DNA of 7,818 nucleotides from contig JAUVIB010000132.1 of NCBI GenBank assembly GCA_030592985.1, forward strand, positions 1-7,818, given 5' to 3'. Under the pieces are notes generated by a model, which was given only the letters and a program-made list of their open reading frames with translations, searched no databases and had not been told where the DNA came from. The number at the start of each line of letters is the position of its first letter. The stretch's first letter is position 1. The position numbers were made by a program, and so were the translations under genes. Shown piece by piece: positions 1 through 5,072 of this stretch. This DNA comes from Calditrichaceae bacterium. GTDB taxonomy: Bacteria > Calditrichota > Calditrichia > Calditrichales > Calditrichaceae.

Positions 1-1
1 A

Positions 2-190
2 TTTCTCACTAAGTGCACAGAGTTCACAGAGAGATAAAAAATACATTAAAACTTCATGTACACCATAATCTCCGGGAGTATCTTGTTTTATTAAAAAAAT
101 TGAACTTTCTCACTGTGTTCACTGGGTTTCACAGAGAAATAAAAATACATTAAAACTCCAAGTACACCAGGATATCCGGAAGAGTAATAT
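2..190. repeat. Tandem pair of ~104-bp imperfect palindromic intergenic repeats
   Basis: Two copies lie head to tail with an offset of 104 bp: TTTCTCACT starts at 2 and 106, ACATTAAAACT at 43 and 147, GTACACCA at 58 and 162, and TCCGG at 71 and 175. Each copy opens with a self-complementary core. In copy 2, TTTCTC (106-111) plus TGTG (114-117) pairs with CACA plus GAGAAA (130-139). In copy 1, positions 1-7 pair with 29-35 with one G-U wobble. The remainder of each unit is AT-rich. The block begins at the window edge, so more copies may lie to the left. No reading frame of note is seen in it. The core resembles the second block at 3235-3475. Function is unknown. Confidence 0.85.
93..139 (-). 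terminator. Possible terminator of the leftward DUF1684/nucleotidase operon
   Basis: Read on the minus strand, the 10-bp hairpin of repeat copy 2 (139-130 pairing with 117-114 and 111-106, two-base bulge, 12-base loop) comes about 50 bp after the nucleotidase stop codon. It is followed, after six bases, by seven T residues (99-93). The gap before the T-run makes it a weak match to an intrinsic terminator. The repeat may simply have been co-opted, or the match may be chance. Confidence 0.3.
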
Positions 191-191
191 T

Positions 192-1142
192 CTATTCATT
201 AATCACTTTTATAACATCATCATGCAGCCTGCCGTTTGTAACGATAACACCACGGTTATTAAATAATTTTTTACCTTGCCCAAAATCCAATTCTTTACCA
301 TGCATATCACTGACCTTACCTCCTGCTTCTTCTATAATGACCACTCCGGCGGCATGGTCCCAGATATTCTCTTTATAATCAGGACTCTTTGAATTCGGCA
401 ATCTTAAATATACGTCCGCTTCCCCCCGTGATAGAACACAATATTTTACCATACTGTCATAACGTACCACCTGTGAACTTTGGCTAAGCGCTTTCATAAT
501 CCGGTTTTGCAAATCATGATTTGAATGCCTGGATTCAACGCCTTCTAAAAATCGGAGATTATCCTCTCTTTTTAAAGAAGAAACAAAGAGTTCTTTAGTT
601 TTTTCTTCTTGTAATCCCCGAATAAAAGCGCCGCCGCCTGATATGGCATAAGTTAGACAACCTTGTTTACTATCATATTGCAGATTGGGACAACCGAGCA
701 CACCAAGTACCGATTTCCCTTTATAAATTAAAGCCAGCCCGACTGCATATTGCTGTTTACGAATAAATCCCTTTGTGCCATCTACCGGATCAAGTGTCCA
801 AAACAGGTCATCTGGTTGGCCATTACCCATATCAATATATTTTGTAATATCTTCACTATTCCAGGAAGGTAAAAATTCATTAATTTTATGCAAAAGAATG
901 CTATTTTCCTTTTGCTGCAAGAAACCGGAATCCTCTTCTCCCACGATAGGGATTTGGGGGAAATTTTCTTTTAAAGTTTTGCAGACTATGGCTTGTGCTG
1001 CAAAATCAGCAATCGTTACCGGACTTCTGTCTTTTTTGATAACGGTATCATTACTAACAAGTTTTTTTTGAATTCGTGAAGTCACTTCGGAAGCAGCCTG
1101 CACAGCGGAAATTGCTAAGGAAAGATATTTATCAAATTTCAT
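192..1142 (-). CDS. 3'(2'),5'-bisphosphate nucleotidase, HAL2/SAL1 type (inositol monophosphatase superfamily)
   Basis: Predicted Mg2+-dependent, cytoplasmic phosphatase of 316 residues that would convert 3'-phosphoadenosine 5'-phosphate (PAP) to AMP, removing a toxic by-product of sulfate activation and sulfotransfer. The superfamily metal sites are visible: SPVTIADFAAQ (40-50, Asp46), GEEDS (68-72), DPVDGTKGF (118-126, Asp118 and Asp121) and WDHAAG (261-266, Asp262). The stretch DSMVKYCVLSRGEADVYLRL (229-248) and the YKENIWDHAAG context are typical of the HAL2/SAL1 branch rather than the shorter E. coli-type CysQ (about 246 residues). The ATG start has a weak GGTG upstream and lies 10 bp after the DUF1684 stop, so the two genes are surely co-transcribed. 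Activity on related substrates such as inositol phosphates cannot be excluded. No defect is seen. Confidence 0.92.
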   Translation of the reverse strand: MKFDKYLSLAISAVQAASEVTSRIQKKLVSNDTVIKKDRSPVTIADFAAQAIVCKTLKENFPQIPIVGEEDSGFLQQKENSILLHKINEFLPSWNSEDITKYIDMGNGQPDDLFWTLDPVDGTKGFIRKQQYAVGLALIYKGKSVLGVLGCPNLQYDSKQGCLTYAISGGGAFIRGLQEEKTKELFVSSLKREDNLRFLEGVESRHSNHDLQNRIMKALSQSSQVVRYDSMVKYCVLSRGEADVYLRLPNSKSPDYKENIWDHAAGVVIIEEAGGKVSDMHGKELDFGQGKKLFNNRGVIVTNGRLHDDVIKVINE

Positions 1143-1152
1143 TTATCACCAA

Positions 1153-1788
1153 TCAGTGTTTTTTAAATATTTTTTCGCCTGCCTTAATTTCTAAAGACAA
1201 GCGATTCTCGAGCGGTGGAACAGCGCAACTATAACGATGATTATAGGCACAATAGGGATTATAGGAATAATTAAAATCCACCACATAATAATTTTCAGGA
1301 TTCTCCTCAATATCTATATAGCGGCCTCCGCCATAAGTTTCCTTTCCTGAGCTTTTATCCCAAAAACCGAGAAAAAAATAAAATTTTGCCCCTTCTTTAT
1401 GTGGAGGAAATTTCAGGATCATTAGTTTATAGTTTTTACCGTTTTTAAAAAAATTGAAATACCCGAAATTAAAGCATTTCCGTTCTTCACCTTTGGAACC
1501 GAGAATAATAATCGTATCCGGATCAGAGAAAAGCTGTATGGGTCCCTCAAAGCGCCAGTTAATATCATAATCGTAATAATTTAATCCTTGAAAACTCTCC
1601 TTATCTTCCTCAAGCAGCGGTGACCAGGATTCTTTAAGAAACGTTTCATTTCTCTCTATTAAATAATTTTCAAATACTATTTTTAACGAGTCAGCCTGTT
1701 CTTTGGTGTATGTTTTTATTTGGTTACTGTTCTGATTGCAGGAAAAAAGAAGCACCATAAATGATATTATATAAAGAATGTTTTTCAC
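1153..1788 (-). CDS. DUF1684 family lipoprotein
   Basis: A 211-residue protein starting at GTG. Residues 1-17 form a short lipoprotein signal: Lys2, a hydrophobic stretch, then LLFSC with the lipidated cysteine at 17. The mature part therefore probably sits in a cell-envelope membrane. The C-terminal half carries the DUF1684 (PF07920) signature: GGGRYIDIE (153-161) and DFNYSYNPYCAYNHRYSCAV (171-190), followed by PPLENRLSLEIKAGEKIF. Two cysteines (180 and 188) lie in this signature and might bind metal or form a disulfide; that is inference. The biochemical role of the family is not known to me. It precedes the PAP phosphatase gene by 10 bp in an operon and follows lpxH by 105 bp. Confidence 0.88.
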   Translation of the reverse strand: MKNILYIISFMVLLFSCNQNSNQIKTYTKEQADSLKIVFENYLIERNETFLKESWSPLLEEDKESFQGLNYYDYDINWRFEGPIQLFSDPDTIIILGSKGEERKCFNFGYFNFFKNGKNYKLMILKFPPHKEGAKFYFFLGFWDKSSGKETYGGGRYIDIEENPENYYVVDFNYSYNPYCAYNHRYSCAVPPLENRLSLEIKAGEKIFKKH

Positions 1789-1797
1789 TAGTACTCC
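1786..1797 (-). promoter_or_regulatory. GTG start with Shine-Dalgarno (DUF1684 gene)
   Basis: On the minus strand GGAG (1797-1794) is followed by five bases and a GTG codon (1788-1786) that opens the lipoprotein signal peptide. No in-frame ATG upstream fits better. This spacing decides the start. Confidence 0.7.
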
Positions 1798-1815
1798 AAT
1801 CTTGTTGACGGAATA

Positions 1816-1843
1816 AATTTATAAAAATATATGTATAATTCAA
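1816..1843 (-). promoter_or_regulatory. Candidate sigma70-like promoter for the DUF1684/nucleotidase operon
   Basis: On the minus strand TTGAAT (1843-1838) and TAAATT (1821-1816) are separated by 16 bases, giving a short leader before the GTG at 1788. The whole 105-bp gap is AT-rich, so chance matches are likely. No terminator for lpxH is evident in this gap. Confidence 0.3.
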
Positions 1844-1893
1844 ACGAACACATCATAATAATTAAACAAATTTCATAAAAAATAAAACGTCTG

Positions 1894-2616
1894 TTACTTG
1901 TAATAATCTAGTTTTAATTCATTTCCATCGAAGATGGCATAACTATTTGATTCAAACCATTCACCGAGGTTGATATAAATATGATTTTCTTTTTCATATT
2001 CAAGGGGAATGTGCCTGTGTCCGAGCAGGACATAATCATAACCGCCCGCAAACTGTTCTTCAGCAAATTCTTTATAATCATTTTCATCCTGAAGATTGAT
2101 ATTGCGCGTAAAGTTACGACTTGAACCGGAAACAACGCGGGCAAAAGGAATCCCCAAATCAGGGTGCAGCCAGCGGAATATACGATTGTTAGTTTTATTA
2201 CGTAAAACACGTTTTAGAAAACGATAACTTTTATCCCGTTTAGCCAAACCATCGCCATGCAGTAAAAAGAATTTTTTACCACCAAGTTCAAAGGTGTATT
2301 CATCCTGCCAGGTTTTTATATTCAAATACTCATCAAAAAATTTACCGAGATAAAAATCATGATTCCCTGCGAGATAATGCATTTCCACATTTTTTAAGGT
2401 CATCGATTTTAAAATATGAAGAAAGTCGAAATATTTCTTAGGAATAACCTGTTTGTACTCATACCAAAAATCAAACAGATCTCCGACAATATATAAATGG
2501 GTAGCATCATTGGAGATTATCCGTAGAAATTCGAGTATTTTTTTTTGTCTTTGTTTCTCTTTGTCAGAATTATCAACACCAATGTGTAAATCTGATATAA
2601 AATAAGCCTTAATCAA
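1894..2616 (-). CDS. lpxH: UDP-2,3-diacylglucosamine diphosphatase LpxH-like (calcineurin-type metallophosphoesterase)
   Basis: A 240-residue protein, the same length as E. coli LpxH. It is predicted to hydrolyse UDP-2,3-diacylglucosamine to lipid X at the inner face of the cytoplasmic membrane, the fourth step of lipid A synthesis. The dinuclear metal site is complete: SDLH (8-11, Asp9 and His11), GDLFDFW (45-51, Asp46), GNHD (84-87), HGD (120-122) and GHRH (199-202, His200 and His202). RNFTRN (167-172) lies in the insertion region that forms the substrate cap in LpxH. The start is TTG, backed by a strong Shine-Dalgarno; no ATG fits. It heads the leftward cluster and faces the GxxExxY gene across a 176-bp divergent region. 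Remaining uncertainty: FCB-group genomes may carry other phosphoesterases of this fold, so the exact substrate is inferred. Confidence 0.87.
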   Translation of the reverse strand: MIKAYFISDLHIGVDNSDKEKQRQKKILEFLRIISNDATHLYIVGDLFDFWYEYKQVIPKKYFDFLHILKSMTLKNVEMHYLAGNHDFYLGKFFDEYLNIKTWQDEYTFELGGKKFFLLHGDGLAKRDKSYRFLKRVLRNKTNNRIFRWLHPDLGIPFARVVSGSSRNFTRNINLQDENDYKEFAEEQFAGGYDYVLLGHRHIPLEYEKENHIYINLGEWFESNSYAIFDGNELKLDYYK

Positions 2617-2629
2617 ATGTATCCTTCCT
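2614..2629 (-). promoter_or_regulatory. TTG start with strong Shine-Dalgarno (lpxH)
   Basis: On the minus strand AGGAAGGA (2629-2622) lies five bases before the TTG codon (2616-2614). The protein then reads MIKAYFISDLH, the normal N-terminus for this family, so the TTG assignment is well supported. Confidence 0.75.
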
Positions 2630-2644
2630 GTTTAGTTCACACGG

Positions 2645-2673
2645 AAATTAGTAATTAATTAATTTCAATGCAA
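2645..2673 (-). promoter_or_regulatory. Candidate sigma70-like promoter for lpxH
   Basis: On the minus strand TTGCAT (2673-2668) and TAATTT (2650-2645) are separated by 17 bases, placing a start site about 20 bases before the TTG codon. The surroundings are very AT-rich, which weakens the call. Confidence 0.35.
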
Positions 2674-2730
2674 TGATTTGATTTTTGGATTGTTAAAATT
2701 GAAACTGCCTCAGGTTTTTCTGATTAATTA

Positions 2731-2759
2731 TTGTTTTTTCTGATCTTAAATACTAAATT
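2731..2759 (+). promoter_or_regulatory. Candidate promoter for the GxxExxY gene
   Basis: TTGTTT (2731-2736) and TAAATT (2754-2759) are separated by 17 bases. The same bases (TTG, then TAAATTG) also loosely fit the Bacteroidota -33/-7 pattern. A start near 2767 would leave a ~26-base leader containing AAGGAAAG (2778-2785) ahead of the ATG at 2793. Confidence 0.35.
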
Positions 2760-2792
2760 GCTCTATATTGTAATGAAAAGGAAAGTCTTAGT

Positions 2793-3173
2793 ATGACAGA
2801 AAACGAAATTGGCACTATCATTATAGAAACGTCAATAAATATTCATAAAGAACTTGGTCCTGGACTATTAGAATCTGTTTATGAAACAATACTCTATCAC
2901 GGTTTAGCAGAAAGAGGCTTAAAAGTACAGAAACAGGTCTCAATTCCAATAAAATTTAACAATATTGAATTTGAAGAAGGATTCCGGGCAGATTTGATTA
3001 TTGAAAATAAGGTGATCATAGAGTTAAAATCTGTTGAGAGAATAATTAATGTACACAAAAAACAATTACTCACATATCTTAAACTATCAAACCTAAAACT
3101 TGGTTATCTAATCAATTTCAATGAAGCCTTATTGATAAACGGCGTCACAAGGATTATCAATGGTAAGTTATAA
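2793..3173 (+). CDS. GxxExxY family protein (PD-(D/E)XK nuclease-like fold)
   Basis: A complete 126-residue protein with the name-giving motif GLLESVY (Gly24, Glu27, Tyr30) in the context HKELGPGLLESVYE. A PD-(D/E)XK-like core follows: FRADL (64-68, Asp67), then VIIELK (74-79, Glu77 and Lys79), and the helix HKKQLLTYLKL (88-98, Gln91 and Tyr95). This matches PF13366 in length and order. Catalytic activity and biological role have not been settled to my knowledge; nuclease function is an inference from fold. The ATG is preceded by AAGGAAAG. It is a lone gene, divergent from lpxH and followed within 65 bp by the second tandem repeat block, a setting that suggests accessory or mobile status. All key residues are present, so it looks intact. 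Confidence 0.9.
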   Translation: MTENEIGTIIIETSINIHKELGPGLLESVYETILYHGLAERGLKVQKQVSIPIKFNNIEFEEGFRADLIIENKVIIELKSVERIINVHKKQLLTYLKLSNLKLGYLINFNEALLINGVTRIINGKL

Positions 3174-3234
3174 TTGCGCACATTGTGAAGAAAAGTGTAT
3201 GGTATAAAGGGATTTGAGAACATGGGGTATTAAT

Positions 3235-3475
3235 GTGTTTTTTCTCTTTGTGGGCTGTGTGGACTTTATGTGTTTATATGAACTTCGATAGGATAATTCT
3301 CTCACAGAGATCACGGGGTTCACGAAAATTTATTTTTGCTTTTGTCTCTCTATGAGCTTTGAAGACTCTGGAAAACTATATAAACTACGGTAGGATAATT
3401 CTCTCTCGGAGATCACGGAGCACACAGAGGTTTATTTTTGCTTTTGTCTCTCTATGAGCTTTGGGGACTTGATGA
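3235..3475. repeat. Tandem ~102-bp repeats (two good copies plus a degenerate third)
   Basis: Copy A starts at 3281 (AACTTCGATAGGATAATTCTC) and copy B at 3383 (AACTACGGTAGGATAATTCTC), offset 102 bp. The strongest match is the segment starting TTTATTTTTGC at 3329 and 3431, identical for more than 30 bases through CTATGAGCTTT. A degraded 3' part of a further copy lies at about 3235-3280 (TTTGTGGGCTGTGTGGACTT). A small hairpin TCTCT-CAC-AGAGA sits at 3298-3310 in copy A. The block fills most of the 326-bp space between the GxxExxY and flavoprotein genes; no gene or clear terminator is visible there. Confidence 0.85.
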
Positions 3476-3499
3476 GAAAAATCATTTAAAGAAAAATAT

Positions 3500-4747
3500 A
3501 TGATGAAAAAAAAATATGACTTAGCAGTAATTGGCGGCGGAGCGGCAGGGATGATCGCGGCAGGACATGCGGGAGAACTCGGATCGCGTGTTGTTTTACT
3601 TGAAAAAAACAGGAATTTGGGAGTAAAACTTGCAATTACCGGAAAAGGCAGATGTAATATTACAAATGCAGAAGAAGATTTGAAAAATCTAATAAATATT
3701 TATGGAAAAAATGGTAAATTTCTATATTCCGCTTTAAATAAATTTTCCAACAAAGATGTGGTAGACTTTTTTGAAAACCTTGGACTTAAAACAAAATTAG
3801 AAAGAGGCGGGAGAATCTTACCTGCCTCAGATAATGCCAAAGATGTTGTCAGTTCTCTAAAAAAATATTTAAACGAGGGCAATGTAGAGGTTAGATTAAA
3901 TAGTCCGGTTGAAAAAATAATTACCCATACCAAAAACAATAATGATAAAAAAATAGATAAAATTATTTTAAAAAATGGCGAAGAAATCATTGCAGATAGC
4001 TTTCTATTTACAACCGGAGGAAAATCTTATCCCCGCACCGGTTCTACCGGTGACGCATATAAATGGCTTGAAAAAATTGGACATACAGTGGTAGAACCAA
4101 AGCCGGCGCTCTCCCCTATTATTGTCAAAGAGAAAATAGTTGAAGAACTTGAAGGTCTGAGTTTAAAAAATGTAGAAATAAGTATATGGGACAATCACAA
4201 ACTATATTCTAGCTTTGGTGAAGCTCTTTTTACAAATAAGGGTTTAAGCGGACCAATAGTATTGGATTTGAGTAGGAAAATATGCAAAATTAAAACAAAA
4301 GATTTAAAAATAAAAATTGATTATAAACCGGCACTTGATTATCCAACTTTAGATAAAAGAATTCTAAGAGATTTTGAAGAACTTAGAAACAGGCAATTCA
4401 AAAACAGCTTAGATAAACTGCTACCGAGAAAACTTATCCCTGTTATTATTAATTTATCCGGAATTGATGAAAATAAAAAAGTAAATGAAATAACAAAAAT
4501 TGAAAGAAAAAAATTAATAAAACTTTTAAAAGAGTTTGAAATGAGTTTTAAAGGTCTTGTTGGTTTCGAAAAAGCGATTGTAACTTCAGGTGGAGTAGAC
4601 CTAAAAGAAGTTGATCCAAAGACAATGAAGTCAAAAATAATAAATAATCTGTATTTTGCCGGGGAAATTTTAGATATTGACGGCCCGACGGGTGGCTATA
4701 ATCTGCAAGTAGCATGGAGTACCGGGTATTTGGCTGCTGAAATTTGA
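3500..4747 (+). CDS. HI0933/YhiN-family NAD(P)/FAD-dependent oxidoreductase
   Basis: A 415-residue flavoprotein of normal family length. The N-terminal Rossmann motif GGGAAG (12-17) and the acidic residue ending the second strand (Glu36 in VVLLEK) bind the ADP part of FAD. Family hallmarks follow in order: GKGRCNITN (48-56), GRILPAS (104-110), TTGGKSYPRTGSTGDAY (171-187), TNKGLSGPIVLDLS (245-258), VTSGGVDLKEVDPKTMKSK (361-379) and FAGEILDIDGPTGGYNLQVA (386-405). The physiological substrate of this widespread family is not established; some members have been linked to tRNA modification or infection biology, which cannot be judged here. Two consecutive ATG codons (3500, 3503) could start it; neither has a Shine-Dalgarno, only A-rich sequence. 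It sits directly after the repeat block, with no operon partner. Confidence 0.9.
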   Translation: MMKKKYDLAVIGGGAAGMIAAGHAGELGSRVVLLEKNRNLGVKLAITGKGRCNITNAEEDLKNLINIYGKNGKFLYSALNKFSNKDVVDFFENLGLKTKLERGGRILPASDNAKDVVSSLKKYLNEGNVEVRLNSPVEKIITHTKNNNDKKIDKIILKNGEEIIADSFLFTTGGKSYPRTGSTGDAYKWLEKIGHTVVEPKPALSPIIVKEKIVEELEGLSLKNVEISIWDNHKLYSSFGEALFTNKGLSGPIVLDLSRKICKIKTKDLKIKIDYKPALDYPTLDKRILRDFEELRNRQFKNSLDKLLPRKLIPVIINLSGIDENKKVNEITKIERKKLIKLLKEFEMSFKGLVGFEKAIVTSGGVDLKEVDPKTMKSKIINNLYFAGEILDIDGPTGGYNLQVAWSTGYLAAEI

Positions 4748-4753
4748 ACCTAT

Positions 4754-4777
4754 TAATAAAATAATTTGTTTTTATTA
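4754..4777 (+). terminator. Weak AT-only hairpin after the flavoprotein gene
   Basis: TAATAAAA (4754-4761) and TTTTATTA (4770-4777) are perfectly complementary across an 8-base loop, seven bases after the stop codon. The stem has no G-C pairs and the T-run lies inside the stem, so it is a poor intrinsic terminator. Confidence 0.2.
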
Positions 4778-4944
4778 TTCTCAGCATTTGGGCATGTAAG
4801 ATTGAAGGTGATAAAATAAAAGACACACCAAACAGTATCATTTTTTTACTAATGATCAGAGTTATTAAGATTATTAGTGTCAAAAGTTCTGTGAAAAAAT
4901 GAAAAACTAAATTTATGGCATCATTTATAAAAAAACATAGTATT
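4778..4944. other. Intergenic stretch without a recognisable gene
   Basis: AT-rich sequence between the flavoprotein gene and the structured leader. An open frame without a usable start codon runs through 4765-4902 on the plus strand and is not convincing as a gene. No promoter with both elements stands out. Confidence 0.5.
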
Positions 4945-4948
4945 AATT

Positions 4949-5066
4949 TCCCCTGTGCCTAAGCCGGGCAAGATTAGAAAGGGAGACTCGTGTAAGACTA
5001 TTTAGAACAATAAGTTAAGTGCAAACGATGAAAACTTTTGACACTACTCAAAATTAGTCAGGGAGA
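4949..5066 (+). promoter_or_regulatory. Structured 5' leader of the beta-helix gene (unidentified RNA element)
   Basis: A nested hairpin ends exactly at the ribosome binding site. The outer helix pairs GACTA-TTT (4996-5003) with AAA-T-TAGTC (5051-5059), with one bulged T. The inner helix pairs AGT (5013-5015), AGTG (5018-5021) and CAAA (5022-5025) with TTTG (5037-5040), CACT (5042-5045) and ACT (5046-5048). Together these give about 19 pairs around an 11-base loop. A smaller hairpin, CTAA/TTAG (4959-4962 with 4974-4977), lies upstream, and its GGGAG (4981-4985) is followed by GTG-TAA (4990-4995), a possible start-stop. The segment is locally more GC-rich than its flanks. I do not recognise it as a known riboswitch. 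It may be a regulatory leader, a small RNA or a remnant of a structured mobile RNA. Confidence 0.5.
4969..5066 (+). repeat. 18-bp direct repeat, copies 80 bp apart
   Basis: CAAGATTAGAAAGGGAGA (4969-4986) and CAAAATTAGTCAGGGAGA (5049-5066) match at 15 of 18 positions. The second copy contains the Shine-Dalgarno of the beta-helix gene. In both copies the TTAG element forms the 3' arm of a hairpin and AGGGAGA follows it. Confidence 0.7.
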
Positions 5067-5072
5067 AAACAT

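Noticed and set aside
775..1071. Plus-strand open frame inside the nucleotidase gene
   Set aside because: It lies wholly antisense to a gene with all catalytic motifs, and its translation shows no recognisable domain.
2793..3173. Defence system centred on the GxxExxY nuclease-like gene
   Set aside because: No partner helicase, methyltransferase, toxin or phage-related gene is adjacent; the neighbours are lipid A and flavoprotein genes.
3235..3475. CRISPR array
   Set aside because: Units are about 102 bp, diverged, conserved across most of their length and only two to three in number; there are no short identical repeats with unique spacers and no cas genes.
3461..3497. Promoter for the flavoprotein gene at the end of the repeat block
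   Set aside because: TTGGGG and TTGATG occur, but no convincing -10 hexamer sits at the proper spacing in the A-rich run before 3500.
4765..4902. Short open frame reading like a degenerate lipoprotein start (LSIWACKIEGD)
   Set aside because: It has no usable start codon or ribosome site before the signal-like part, overlaps the AT hairpin, and is only about 45 codons long in AT-rich DNA.
5038..5043. Perfect -35 hexamer TTGACA upstream of the beta-helix gene
   Set aside because: No -10 element lies 15-19 bases downstream; that position is the Shine-Dalgarno GGGAGA. The bases are better explained as the 3' arm of the inner hairpin.
4940..5072. Group II intron or its 5' part
   Set aside because: The segment is structured and followed by an ORF, but there is no recognisable 5' GUGYG boundary, no reverse transcriptase and no domain V hairpin in the window. 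It is kept only as an option to test.
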